A stretch of 64,000 nt of DNA from Cyanobacteria bacterium SBLK. GTDB taxonomy: Bacteria; Cyanobacteriota; Cyanobacteriia; Cyanobacteriales; Spirulinaceae. The translations under genes and the position numbers were made by a program. The first letter of the stretch is position 1. Each line of letters starts with the position of its first letter. Below are positions 7,829 through 17,198 of this stretch, in pieces. Under the pieces are notes generated by a model. The model was not told where the DNA came from, did not search any database, and saw only the letters and a program-made list of their open reading frames with translations. Where the stretch lies: the NCBI GenBank assembly GCA_017746715.1, contig JAGHZQ010000097.1, positions 58,801-122,800 of the forward strand, given 5' to 3'.

Positions 7829-8461
7829 ATGTTATATCTGAAAGACTTAACCTATCACCCTCCTGCGACTCCCACCCCCATCCTGAAAAATGTCAACCTC
7901 GAACTTGCCCCTCAAGAACTCGGTTTAATTGTCGGACCGAGTGGTTCGGGAAAATCAACCCTCTTAGAACTGTTGGCAGGACTGGCAGAACGCACGAGAG
8001 GCGTGATTGCATGGGGAGAACAAGAGTTAGATGCTTATGAATTACAGTATCTTGCGGGTTTGGTCTTTCAATTTCCCGAACGACATTTTTGCGGGGGGAC
8101 GATTTTAGAGGAATTGCGCCTCGGTCATCCGGAATTGGGTTTGGAACGGGTCAGGGCTACTTTATTTGAGGTCGGTTTAGACCATCTTTCTCTCTCTACA
8201 CCCCCTCACGTCCTCAGTGGCGGACAACAACGCCGCCTCGCCCTTGCCGTACAATTAATCCGTCAGCCTAATATTTTATTGTTGGACGAACCGACGGCAG
8301 GTTTAGATTGGTCGATTCGCCGTCAAGTCGTGAGATTATTAGAGAAATTAAAAGAGCATTGGACCTTATTAATTGTCACTCATGATGCAGAAGGGTTAGC
8401 GAAAATTAGCGATCGCTGTTGGCGCATCGAAACGGGGACGCTGACCTCACATCAATTTTGA
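7829..8461 (+). CDS. Energy-coupling-factor type ABC transporter ATPase
   Basis: A 210-residue ATPase subunit with all core motifs: Walker A GPSGSGKST, Q-loop VFQFPERHF, signature LSGGQQRR, Walker B NILLLDEP and H-loop VTHD. The PERHF context after the Q-loop and the small size resemble CbiO/EcfA-type ATPases and their plant ABCI11 relatives. It would energise vitamin or metal import with an EcfT-like partner not present in the window. The start MLYLKDLTY at 7829 is preferred; a longer frame from 7745 adds a non-homologous hydrophobic stretch that overlaps the likely promoter. A 3'-end relic of this gene lies at 9176-9216. Confidence 0.85.
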   Translation: MLYLKDLTYHPPATPTPILKNVNLELAPQELGLIVGPSGSGKSTLLELLAGLAERTRGVIAWGEQELDAYELQYLAGLVFQFPERHFCGGTILEELRLGHPELGLERVRATLFEVGLDHLSLSTPPHVLSGGQQRRLALAVQLIRQPNILLLDEPTAGLDWSIRRQVVRLLEKLKEHWTLLIVTHDAEGLAKISDRCWRIETGTLTSHQF

Positions 8462-8611
8462 AATCAGTATGAGATCTCAGTAAATATGTAAATAAAGAGC
8501 TATCTTGGACTCAAAGAACTAAAGTCCTAAAAAAAGCTACCAAAACGAGTATGAAAATATTTTTTTGGAGATAGATTGGGAATTTTAGTCATTATCAACT
8601 TCAAGGATGCT

Positions 8612-9082
8612 ATGAAACGCTTATTTCTCATTATCATTACCATCATTTCCCTGTTTATCTTGGGAGGAACTTCTGCATTAGCAGATGCGATCGTTCCCAC
8701 TCCATCAATTGTTGGTAATTATACGACTAATTATGGAGGTCGGCAATTAATCGGTAACAAGCGCTGGATAATGAAATATAAAGGGCAACACCCTTTCATA
8801 TTTACCTATACCTCGGTCGATAATCCTTCACAGACGATAATTGCAGAAAATACTTACGATGAAGGTGATGGTTTTGATTACACGGGAAAATTCAGCCAAT
8901 TTAATTGGACATACGATGATAGCGATGATTTGTGGTATTGTCAGCAAGTTTATGATGCGGACACAGCAGAAGACGCTGCCGCTCAACCCTCCGCAGATTC
9001 TAGCGATCCAGCTAATGGAGGATGCGGCATTCCCACCAATAACTTTCCTTGGAGTCAACTGATTCCGGTTAGTAATAGTTAA
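8612..9082 (+). CDS. Small secreted protein of unknown function
   Basis: A 156-residue protein beginning MKRLFLIIITIISLFILG, a clear signal peptide ending near ALADA. The mature part is rich in aromatic residues and beta-strand-like segments (GNKRWIMKYKGQHPFIFTYTS, then FSQFNWTYDDSDDLWYC) and has only two cysteines (WYCQQVY and GGCGIP), which may form a disulphide. The acidic Ala/Asp linker (ADTAEDAAAQPSADSS) precedes the C-terminal NNFPWSQL. I do not recognise the family. The ATG at 8612 is chosen over a TTG at 8576 because it puts the basic residues of the signal peptide first. Confidence 0.7.
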   Translation: MKRLFLIIITIISLFILGGTSALADAIVPTPSIVGNYTTNYGGRQLIGNKRWIMKYKGQHPFIFTYTSVDNPSQTIIAENTYDEGDGFDYTGKFSQFNWTYDDSDDLWYCQQVYDADTAEDAAAQPSADSSDPANGGCGIPTNNFPWSQLIPVSNS

Positions 9083-9085
9083 CCC

Positions 9086-9172
9086 ATAGGGTGCAGTATA
9101 GCCTCCGGCATGGCTGCGCTAAAGCGATAGCGTAATGCACCGATTTTTAGACTTTCGGTGCGTTACGTTTCA
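9086..9172. repeat. Interspersed palindromic repeat element
   Basis: CGTAATGCACCGA (9131-9143) pairs with TCGGTGCGTTACG (9155-9167) over 13 bp with one wobble and an 11-base loop; just upstream is CCTCCGGCATGGCTGCGC. This combination looks like the dispersed intergenic palindromes of cyanobacteria. It may also act as a terminator for the secreted-protein gene. Confidence 0.5.
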
Positions 9173-9175
9173 TTG

Positions 9176-9216
9176 CAGAAGATCTCGCGAAAATTAGCGA
9201 TCGCTGTTGGTGCATC
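9176..9216 (+). pseudogene. Relic of an ABC ATPase 3' end
   Basis: Bases 9176-9216 read AEDLAKISDRCWCIEP, matching AEGLAKISDRCWRIET at the end of the ATPase gene at 7829-8461 (DNA 8390-8431), with only a few base differences. No other part of the ATPase is present. The fragment probably came from a duplication whose intervening part was replaced by the palindromic element. Confidence 0.6.
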
Positions 9217-9248
9217 GAACCGAGAAATCTTTATGCGAGCGATCGCAT

Positions 9249-9419
9249 TTGAAAAACCGGAAGTCAAACAAACCAACCGAAATAACCCTCAACGGCGACA
9301 CCTTCAACCTCGAACAAAACGACCTCGGTTTAACCGTCCGACACTATCGCGACCCCAACTTCGGAAACTTAAGCCAGCAGCAAAAAATCTGGCACGTTTT
9401 CACCAGATTGTTGGCCTAG
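9249..9419 (+). CDS. Possible small protein or gene remnant
   Basis: A 56-residue frame that reads convincingly as protein: ITLNGDTFNLEQNDLGLTV followed by RHYRDPNFGNLSQQQKIWH. The only starts are TTG codons (9207 or 9249) and no ribosome-binding site is visible, so it may be the surviving piece of a larger gene. It lies directly after the ABC ATPase relic. A second frame over the same bases is basic and unlike protein, and is rejected. I do not recognise the family. Confidence 0.35.
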   Translation: MKNRKSNKPTEITLNGDTFNLEQNDLGLTVRHYRDPNFGNLSQQQKIWHVFTRLLA

Positions 9420-9440
9420 AATTTTACCCAACCCAAAGAT

Positions 9441-12400
9441 TTATTGATAAAAATCATCGCACATATGGCGATCGCGAGCAGAAAGACGCGCATTGGTTTC
9501 AAGATAGAAGCGCACCCAGTCGCAACCGCGCTCTAACAATACATCTAAATCTCCCACCTTGTCTAAATCCCAGAGCACGACGCGACCCTCTCGATCCGCA
9601 GTGGCGAGCAGGGGAACTCGGGGATGAAAATCCAAACTTTTAATTCTGGCACTGTGTCCTTGCAAGGTAATCATTAACGTGCCGTCAGACTTCCACAATT
9701 TCGTTGAGAGATCGTGACTCCCGGAAGCCAAAATTTTACCATCTGGGCTGAAACGCACGGTAAAAACGGCATCGGCATGACCGGCAGTTTGCAAGTGGAC
9801 GGGTTCGCTAAAATTATTTCTCCGGACTTGATGGGCCTGTTTGCCCAAAGTTTTCAGTAACTTTCCCTCTTTCGTCCAGAGCTTGATCGTATTGTCGTCC
9901 CCAGCCGTGGCAACAATCTGATTGTCCGGACTGAAAGTGCCATCCAAAACCTCTCCTTGGTGCCCCCAAAGTGCTTTTTTGAAGGCAAAGCGATCGCCCT
10001 TGAATTCCCAGATTGCGCTCGAAGTATCCCAACTGGTGGAAATTAAGAGCAAACCATCTTGAGAGAAATGCAGTCCCGAAATCGCTTCCTCGTGAGCGGT
10101 TAGCGTTTGCAGAAGCGCGCCCTCCATTGTCCATAATTTCACCTCGTCTCCGCTCGTGGCCAAGATTTGCCCATTGGGACTAAAGGCTAAATTTTGAGCG
10201 GGTTCTTCGTGAACGAGCAACTTGCGTGTGGGGACAGCATTAAAAGAGCCATCTTCGTTCCGATGCCAAAAATAAACATAACCGTCCCAACCCCCCACCG
10301 CAAGGATCTGACTGTCGGCACTAAAGCGGACGATGACGATTTCCGTATTGAGGGGTTGTAAAACTTGCAGGAGAGTTCCGTCAGGTCCCCAAAGCCTGAC
10401 CCGACCGTCTTCCCCACCCGACGCTAAAAACGTCCCGTCGGGGGCGAATCGGATGGAGTCAACTCGACCTTTATCCGTTTCTAAAACCTGCAAAAATTCT
10501 CGCTGTAACCGCCACAAACGAACGGAGCGATCGTTCCCCCCCGATACCAATATCTGCCCGTCGGGACTGAAGGCCACCGTACTGGCACGAGAATGATGAC
10601 CGACTAATTGCGTTTGCAAGCGACCGTTTAAATCCCAAATTTTCACGGTTGCGTCGGCATTCCCCGCGGCCAGAGTTTGACCGTCGGGACTGAAGGCCAA
10701 GCCGTAACTGGCTTGTTCGAGTTCGATCTCGGTTAAGAGAGTGCCATCTCGCTGCCAAATTTTAACGCTCCGATCCTCGCCGGCCGTGGCAAACTTTTGA
10801 CTGTCGGGACTGAAGGCAAGACCGTCAATCCGTAGGAGATGCCCGCGAAAGAGTCGTTCTAAGGTTCCATCGGCAGACCAAATGCCAATGTCTCCTTCTG
10901 TATCGACAGAAACAAAAGAACGACCGTCGGGACTGAAGCGTAGCTTTTCGATCGCGGTCTCGTGGGCCGGCCATTGGCGGATCGTTTCTCCCGTGCGGGT
11001 TCGCAGGGCAATATTACCTCTGTTATCTCCGACGGCAAAGGTTTGACCGTCTGGGGCAAATTGGATGGTGTTGGGAATGCCTCGAGATTGCGTGAAGGTT
11101 TTGAGGGGAGAAAATTTGCCATCTCGACGTTCCCAAAGGACGATCTCGCGATCGATGCCGGTGGTCATCAAAAGGGAATCCGTCGGAGACCAATCAAAAT
11201 CGTGGATTCTGCCTTCGTGAGCCTCGAGGGTTTCTTCGAGATTGCCTTGGTCATCCCAAATTTTTACCGTCCCATCCGCGCTCGCCGAGGCTAAATGCTT
11301 GCCGTCAGGACTGAAACTCACCTCCCAAACATCGCCGCCGTGACCTTCGAGGAGATTGAACTCTCTCACCCAAAAGATTCCTTGTTGTAAGGTTGTTAAA
11401 ATTTCCGTTTGGATGTGAGTATCGAGGACAGGGGGCAAAGAATAATTGGGGTGGCTGAGGATATGGCGATATTTTGTGGCGCTTCGCAAACTTTCCAATA
11501 GGGCATCAAAGACGCGATCGGAGGAAAAAAGGGCTTCAGAAGAACTATTCAGGGCGCGAATTTCGCTGACGGCGGCATTGACTTCTTCTTGTCTTTGGCG
11601 ATCGATAGTGCGTTGCAACGATAGGCTGAGAATTCCCAACATGACCGCCGCCGCTGCCGCACCAAGGGTGATAAAACCTAACAGCCGACTCAAGCGAGCT
11701 TCGCTTTTTTGATTGCGTTCTTCTGCTGCTTGCAAGCGATCGCGCAATTTTTCTCCATGACGCTTGCGAATAAAAGGCACGAGATAATTATGGACGAGTT
11801 GATAGTAGCGAACCCCCGATATTTCTGGCAAAATAAATACCAATCCAGACTCCATAAAAATTTTTAAAACTAAATTCAGTTTCTCGAGATCGATTCGTTC
11901 TGCGGACAGTAAAGATTTGAGTCCCTTTTCTATCTCGTTATAGGTTTTTAAGGGGCGAGTATTATTTTCATCCGTGAGTAAATAGAGAACGAGTTGGGCC
12001 ATATGTTGGTGTTCGTTGCCGCAATCCTCGATGGTTTCTTCTAAATAGCGCCGTACTAAGTTTTCTTTCGGTCCGCGATCGCGGTACTGGGCTAGGGTGG
12101 TGATTTTTTCGGCTTGAATTTGTTCGCCAATGACTTGAAGTTCGATCGGGCGGACTTCACCGCGATCGCCGGCCAAATCTTCCACCAATTCTTCGATAAG
12201 GACGGGTTCGAGAAAAAGATGGGTTTCTTGGGTTAATTTAGTCAGGGTCGATTGTGCTTCTTTGGGGGTGAAGTTTCCCAAGTAATACAGAATATTCTTA
12301 TCTAAAATGTTATTATTAATGGTATTCAGAGATTTATGACGCGTAAATTCTAAGAGGCGAAACAGGTAATCTTCTTGTAAGGAAAAAATAATTTTTACAT

Positions 12401-14561
12401 AGGGAACATCCAGACAATTCGCGATAAAATCGTAAAAAGATTGTCGTTGCCTGCTTTTTTGATGAACGAAGAAAAACTCCTCAAAGCGATCGAAGGCAAG
12501 AATTGTTAAGAAGTTTCGCTCGGAGTTTTGATTGAGTTGATAGATAATTTCGGCAATGTCTACGTGGGAATTGTGCGATACTTTTTTTGCGGAAGTTTTC
12601 TTCAGTTCTTCAGATGTAAAGGAATTTAAGACGTTTTCTCGATCGGTTTCGGTTTCTCGCTCGATCGCCTCGGCTAATTTTTGAATCCAATCGGTATAAA
12701 CGCGATGGACGATCGTTAAAACATCTCGCGTGCCAATCGATCGCTGTTTGAGGGCAGGGATCAATCCGGCTTGAATTAAAGAACTTTTCCCGACCCCCGA
12801 TTGTCCGTAAATAATCGTCAGCTTATAGTCGGGGCGACTCATCCGTTCGACTAAATTAGCAATATCTCTATCTCTCCCAGAAGCAACGATTTCTCGAGCG
12901 ACTTTACCATTTCCCGCGATTGTTTTGGCAAAATCATTACTGAGTTGTTGGCTGGGTTGCAAGCTGCCAGCACCGATGAAAGCGCGCAGTCCGTATTGTT
13001 GTTGGACGGAACGCTCTTCTGCTTTACAATAGTATGCTTTTAAATATTCTTTGCGATCGCGGTAGGTCTGGTGCAGTTCGTGTAAAATATCGATATAAAT
13101 TTGCGGTTCGTAAAGAAAGCTGGTTTTGGTTTTTGCCAGTTCTAAATGTTCGACGGCTTCGCGAATCAATCCCAAGGCTTTTTTGGCTTTGGCTAAAATT
13201 AATAAATAACTGGCTTGATTAAAAGAACGAACCCATTCTAAGTTGGGAATTTTAAGGTTAGGAATGAGGGCATCGGGAGGGGTTTGTTTGGAAATCGAGA
13301 AAGCCCTTCCCGATAGGGCGATCGCTCCTTCAAAATCATTTTGTCCCAAAGCTGAAGCCGCCCGCAACCCATAAGCTCGCGCCAAGCGAAACGCATTGGG
13401 ATACTCTTGATGGAGTTGAGTGGCTTTGTTGCCGAGTTTTTCCAGTTCTTCCCATTCTTGCAAGCGTTCTAAAATATCCCCGAAAGCATTAATAAATTTA
13501 GCGACGAGATCGAGTCGATTGGCATTTTCAAAAATCTCAATAGTTTGGGTAAAATAATCTCGGGCGAGCTCGAAAGCCGGTTCGCAGTAAACGGGGGTTT
13601 GGATGCCGTAATTGCGCCACCAAACCCCCAAGCAGTAAGCCAAACAACCATAACGCTCTCTGATTTTTGACTGGTGCAATTGGGAAAATATGGTTCGAAC
13701 GATCTCGCTTTGTTTGGGTTTAGAACTGCGTTGGGTTAATTCCAACCATTCATTATCCGAGCTTTCGGGGGCGCTATCGGTTGGCATTGCTCGAAAGGAA
13801 GAATCGGACGAGATGGCTTCGCGATCGCACAATTGGCAACAATCCTCGAACAGTTGCAAACTGCGTTCGTATTGTACGAGAGATTCTGCGAGGGAAATTT
13901 GACTGCCCAAGGTCAAGATAAAGGTTAAACTGCCCTCTAAATAGGGATCGAGTTGAATGCCGCGATCGCGCAATTCTTCTCGGGCGGCTAAAAGTTCTTG
14001 GCGGCGAACAACTGATAAGCCCAAATCACTATTCACGTAATCTAAAGCGCGAACGGCACCTCGAATTAAAAACCGCTCAAAAATATCGTCGGCTAAATTT
14101 TGAATAAAATCGATTAAATCTTCATCGCTTAATTCAAATTCAACGGTAATCATCCAACTTTCCAAATCGGGAGCCACGCGCTTGATTTTCGCCATGACCT
14201 TATCGTTTACCCACCACACCATTGGTAGGGGTAATTTTTTGGGGAATTCTTCGCGAATTAGATTGACTCCGGTGAGAATGGATTCCAAGTTTTCTAAATA
14301 TTCAAAACCCGATACCATAAGGACTTGAGGCTGATTTTGAGAAACTTGGCTTTGTAGCGTTCCGTACAGGCGAGTAATACCGGGATCGAGTTCGACCGAA
14401 CAAATTTTCAATTCGCACAGCGATCGCAAGCGTTTTTCTAAGCGCTGGCGTAGATTGGCAGAATTGCAGCGTGCGACGATAATATTAAATTCCTGCACGT
14501 CGGCTTGGGTTTCAATGGCCCAAATCAGTTCTTCTAGGGTATTTTGCGTGTTATCGTCCAT
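9441..14561 (-). CDS. STAND NTPase with membrane segment and 14 WD40 repeats
   Basis: A 1706-residue protein. Residues 1-180 form an alpha/beta domain without a P-loop (FNIIVARCNSANLRQRLEKR, then PLPMVWWVND); about 230-520 are TPR-like helices. The STAND NTPase of the nSTAND1 kind follows, with Walker A GQSGVGKSS (586-594) and Walker B LTILAFDRFEEFF (686-698). A hydrophobic segment (about 962-982) probably spans the membrane, and residues about 1071-1690 hold 14 WD40 repeats, enough for two seven-bladed propellers. STAND proteins are ligand-triggered switches that oligomerise; members act in signalling, programmed cell death and phage defence. No nuclease or protease effector is recognisable, so partners may supply output. 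The ATG overlaps the preceding gene by 11 bases. Confidence 0.85.
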   Translation of the reverse strand: MDDNTQNTLEELIWAIETQADVQEFNIIVARCNSANLRQRLEKRLRSLCELKICSVELDPGITRLYGTLQSQVSQNQPQVLMVSGFEYLENLESILTGVNLIREEFPKKLPLPMVWWVNDKVMAKIKRVAPDLESWMITVEFELSDEDLIDFIQNLADDIFERFLIRGAVRALDYVNSDLGLSVVRRQELLAAREELRDRGIQLDPYLEGSLTFILTLGSQISLAESLVQYERSLQLFEDCCQLCDREAISSDSSFRAMPTDSAPESSDNEWLELTQRSSKPKQSEIVRTIFSQLHQSKIRERYGCLAYCLGVWWRNYGIQTPVYCEPAFELARDYFTQTIEIFENANRLDLVAKFINAFGDILERLQEWEELEKLGNKATQLHQEYPNAFRLARAYGLRAASALGQNDFEGAIALSGRAFSISKQTPPDALIPNLKIPNLEWVRSFNQASYLLILAKAKKALGLIREAVEHLELAKTKTSFLYEPQIYIDILHELHQTYRDRKEYLKAYYCKAEERSVQQQYGLRAFIGAGSLQPSQQLSNDFAKTIAGNGKVAREIVASGRDRDIANLVERMSRPDYKLTIIYGQSGVGKSSLIQAGLIPALKQRSIGTRDVLTIVHRVYTDWIQKLAEAIERETETDRENVLNSFTSEELKKTSAKKVSHNSHVDIAEIIYQLNQNSERNFLTILAFDRFEEFFFVHQKSRQRQSFYDFIANCLDVPYVKIIFSLQEDYLFRLLEFTRHKSLNTINNNILDKNILYYLGNFTPKEAQSTLTKLTQETHLFLEPVLIEELVEDLAGDRGEVRPIELQVIGEQIQAEKITTLAQYRDRGPKENLVRRYLEETIEDCGNEHQHMAQLVLYLLTDENNTRPLKTYNEIEKGLKSLLSAERIDLEKLNLVLKIFMESGLVFILPEISGVRYYQLVHNYLVPFIRKRHGEKLRDRLQAAEERNQKSEARLSRLLGFITLGAAAAAVMLGILSLSLQRTIDRQRQEEVNAAVSEIRALNSSSEALFSSDRVFDALLESLRSATKYRHILSHPNYSLPPVLDTHIQTEILTTLQQGIFWVREFNLLEGHGGDVWEVSFSPDGKHLASASADGTVKIWDDQGNLEETLEAHEGRIHDFDWSPTDSLLMTTGIDREIVLWERRDGKFSPLKTFTQSRGIPNTIQFAPDGQTFAVGDNRGNIALRTRTGETIRQWPAHETAIEKLRFSPDGRSFVSVDTEGDIGIWSADGTLERLFRGHLLRIDGLAFSPDSQKFATAGEDRSVKIWQRDGTLLTEIELEQASYGLAFSPDGQTLAAGNADATVKIWDLNGRLQTQLVGHHSRASTVAFSPDGQILVSGGNDRSVRLWRLQREFLQVLETDKGRVDSIRFAPDGTFLASGGEDGRVRLWGPDGTLLQVLQPLNTEIVIVRFSADSQILAVGGWDGYVYFWHRNEDGSFNAVPTRKLLVHEEPAQNLAFSPNGQILATSGDEVKLWTMEGALLQTLTAHEEAISGLHFSQDGLLLISTSWDTSSAIWEFKGDRFAFKKALWGHQGEVLDGTFSPDNQIVATAGDDNTIKLWTKEGKLLKTLGKQAHQVRRNNFSEPVHLQTAGHADAVFTVRFSPDGKILASGSHDLSTKLWKSDGTLMITLQGHSARIKSLDFHPRVPLLATADREGRVVLWDLDKVGDLDVLLERGCDWVRFYLETNARLSARDRHMCDDFYQ

Positions 14562-15684
14562 CGTTTTTCCCTCCCTCGAGATGTGTGGATTCGGCTAACA
14601 GGGGATTGATATCAAACCAAGATTCCTCCTCATTGCGATATTCATAGACAAACGTACTGCGAATTAAAACATCATTATCGGGATTCTTACCGAGCTGTTT
14701 TCGTTCTCGCACTTGTCGCAAGAGTTCCCATTCGCGATCGTCGATCGCCCTGCTCATGCGATCGCATTGTTTGTTGATGACTTCTTCGAGAATATCTCGG
14801 GTTAGGGGAAGTTGGCGCTGTTTTCTAATCCAGTCGTTGAGAATCCGCAGCAATCCGCGCACGTGACCGCCACTCACTTGACAAAGGCGATCGAGGGTTT
14901 CGGGGGTATCAAAAATATCGGGGATGTGCTGCAAGCGCTCCTCGGGAGATTTCTCCGGAAAGGCACGAACGAGAACGATTTGCCTTAATATTGCCATGCC
15001 TTCAGCACATTCGCGACCGGCGCGATCTCGCACGGGAATCATGGTCAGGACGTGAGGCTTCGTCGTAAAATGGCGGGTGAGGCGATCGCGCTCGTGGGAG
15101 AATGTCAAAGCGAGGGGAATGGTATAGATAACGTGGCAATTGAGTGAGTTGAGTTGTGCGCCGCGATCGATAAAAAGATATTCGTGTTGGGGTCGTCCCC
15201 AAGTGGTCGGGCGATTTTCTACGCGATCGAGGCCATCGACAATAACGACCAACCCTACTTTTCCGAGTTTCTTCAGTTGTGTTTTAGCGGGTTCGAGCAA
15301 TTCTCGGTCGATCGCATGGAGGAGAGAAGCCGTGTGGAGTCTGAGGTATTCCCGCAACTTACTGTGGAGTTCGGGGTTATTTTGGGCTTTGGCGGTAATT
15401 TTACCAAGGTTGGGAAAGGTTTCTCCGGGGCGTTCGATTTCAACTTGCAATAATTGTGCTGCTTCCTGCAATAACTTGTTTAACTCTTGGGGATTCTCCA
15501 GAGAAACTCGCAAACTTTCTAAACTTTCGCTGATGTGGTGGGCGATCGCCAGCAAAATATCCGCCACGTCTATATCCCCCATTTCCAAGTCTTCAAAGTA
15601 AAGGCGGCGGTCTGGCTCGTCTTCAATAGTGAGGGGTCTACTGGGATTGGTGGCTTGAAAAAATTTACGTAGATCTAGCGCCAT
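14551..15684 (-). CDS. P-loop-less paralogue of the adjacent NTPase
   Basis: A 377-residue protein that aligns end to end with the 470-residue protein encoded next to it, except for two in-frame losses. The first removes about 64 residues, including the whole Walker A region: the sequence jumps from DEPDRRLY directly to FEDLEMGDIDV. The second removes about 39 residues between ERPGETFP and NLGKITAKA. The Walker B region is kept (LVVIVDGLDRV), as are the RPTTWGRPQHEYLF and SGGHVRGLLRILNDW segments. It should not bind ATP in the usual way. The frame is intact and overlaps the STAND gene by 11 bases, which argues for a working pseudo-ATPase subunit rather than a dying gene. Confidence 0.8.
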   Translation of the reverse strand: MALDLRKFFQATNPSRPLTIEDEPDRRLYFEDLEMGDIDVADILLAIAHHISESLESLRVSLENPQELNKLLQEAAQLLQVEIERPGETFPNLGKITAKAQNNPELHSKLREYLRLHTASLLHAIDRELLEPAKTQLKKLGKVGLVVIVDGLDRVENRPTTWGRPQHEYLFIDRGAQLNSLNCHVIYTIPLALTFSHERDRLTRHFTTKPHVLTMIPVRDRAGRECAEGMAILRQIVLVRAFPEKSPEERLQHIPDIFDTPETLDRLCQVSGGHVRGLLRILNDWIRKQRQLPLTRDILEEVINKQCDRMSRAIDDREWELLRQVRERKQLGKNPDNDVLIRSTFVYEYRNEEESWFDINPLLAESTHLEGGKNDGR

Positions 15685-15710
15685 AACGGGTTTTCGGTAA
15701 TTTTTCCACC

Positions 15711-17123
15711 TTAAGCGAGATATTTGGATTCGGCGAGGAGGGGATTGACTTCAAACCACGATTCTTCTTCGTCGCGATATTCGTAAACAAACATACTGCG
15801 AACCAAAACATCGTAATTAGCATCGCCGCTTACTCGTTTTTTCTCCCGTACTTGCCGCAGGAGTTCCCATTCGTTATCGTCGATCGCCCTGCTCATGCGA
15901 TCGCATTGCTTTTTGATGACGGATTCGAGAATATCTTGAGTAAGAGGGAATTGACGTTGTTTTTTAATCCAGTCGTTGAGAATCCGCAGCAAGCCGCGCA
16001 CGTGGCCGCCACTCACTTGACATAGGCGATCGAGAGTGGCCGGTGTATCGAAAATTTCGGGGATGCGCTCGAGTCGTTCTTCACGAGATTCCGTTGGAAA
16101 GGCGCGGGCGAGAATCATTTGTCTCAAGAGTGCCATCCCTTCGCTGCATTCGCTACCATCGCTGAAGCGCACGGGAACCATCGGCAAAACGTGAGGTTCC
16201 GTGGCAAAACGACTGGTAAGGCGGTTGAGGTCGTTAGAGAACATCAAGGCGAGGGGCATGGTATAGATAACGTGGCAATTGAGTTGGTTGAGTTGTTCGC
16301 CGCGATCGACAAAGAGATATTCGTGTTGGGGTCTTCCCCAAGTGGTCGGGCGATTTTCCACGCGATCGAGATTGTCAACAATGACCACCAATCCCGCTTT
16401 ATCAAGTTCCTTGAGTTGAGTTTTGGCGGGTTCGAGCAATTCTTGATTGATGGTATCGAGAAGAGAAGCCGTGCGCGGTCCGAGATATTCCCGCAATTTA
16501 CTGCGGAGTTCGGGGCTATTTTTAGCTTTAGCGGTGATTTTGCCAATCCCTGGAGCGACAAAGGAAACGCCTTCATTGCTGGCATTTACCCGAGCGAATC
16601 CCACCTCCACTTCTGCCGAAAACTCCCCCGACGTACTGCCCGTTACGGTGCCGACCCCGGGTAGGGAGGCTTCGCCAGAAAGTTCGATTTCAGTTTGCAA
16701 TAATTTTGCCGCCCCTTGCAGCAAACTTTTCAGTCCCTTGGGTTCTTCTATCGGCACTTGCAAGCCTTCGAGACTTTCGCTGACGCGACGGGCGATCGCC
16801 AGTAAAATATCGCCGACGTCCACATCTCCCATTTCTAAGTCCTCGGAGGATTCAAAGTAAACCACGTGAAAGCCATTTTGTTTGAGTTCGGCTTCGAGTC
16901 GGTGCAATTCCGTGGATTTTCCGCAGCCGATATGTCCGGTAAATAACTGACAAGTGGGTTCTTCTGGCGAAAAAAAAGCAATATTATCGCGGATTTCCTC
17001 AATAATCTGACCGCCCCGCACCGAAGAAAAATCAATATAGTAGAGGCGGTCTTGTTCGTCTTCTACGGTAAGGGTTTTGCTGGGGTTGGTGGCTTGAAAA
17101 AATTTGCGTATATCTAGCGCCAT
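15711..17123 (-). CDS. AAA/STAND-like P-loop NTPase (cyanobacterial WD40-associated type)
   Basis: A 470-residue ATPase starting MALDIRKFFQATNPSKTL. From the TTG-initiated longer reading, Walker A is GHIGCGKST (residues 65-73) and Walker B is LVVIVDNLDRV (247-257); the segments FATEPHVLPMVPVR and LCQVSGGHVRGLLRIL fit the sensor and lid of an AAA-type domain. The C-terminal part (NEWELLRQVREKK, then DVLVRSMFVYEYRDEEESWF) looks like a winged-helix-like tail. From memory, this family is frequent beside WD40 and STAND genes in cyanobacteria. The ATG at 17123 matches the paralogue's start. It lies between the TPR gene (75-bp gap) and the P-loop-less copy (26-bp gap), probably in one transcript. 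Confidence 0.82.
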   Translation of the reverse strand: MALDIRKFFQATNPSKTLTVEDEQDRLYYIDFSSVRGGQIIEEIRDNIAFFSPEEPTCQLFTGHIGCGKSTELHRLEAELKQNGFHVVYFESSEDLEMGDVDVGDILLAIARRVSESLEGLQVPIEEPKGLKSLLQGAAKLLQTEIELSGEASLPGVGTVTGSTSGEFSAEVEVGFARVNASNEGVSFVAPGIGKITAKAKNSPELRSKLREYLGPRTASLLDTINQELLEPAKTQLKELDKAGLVVIVDNLDRVENRPTTWGRPQHEYLFVDRGEQLNQLNCHVIYTMPLALMFSNDLNRLTSRFATEPHVLPMVPVRFSDGSECSEGMALLRQMILARAFPTESREERLERIPEIFDTPATLDRLCQVSGGHVRGLLRILNDWIKKQRQFPLTQDILESVIKKQCDRMSRAIDDNEWELLRQVREKKRVSGDANYDVLVRSMFVYEYRDEEESWFEVNPLLAESKYLA

Positions 17124-17198
17124 AATCAATGTTTGCCCGAGGTGTCGCTCTTTCCATTGTAGGATCTCGATGGAAGATTTGTCCTGCCGAAGGGGCTT

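Noticed and set aside
9158..9643. A 161-codon basic frame on the plus strand
   Set aside because: Its 3' part is antisense to the WD40 gene and its composition (Arg/Pro-rich) is that of a shadow frame.
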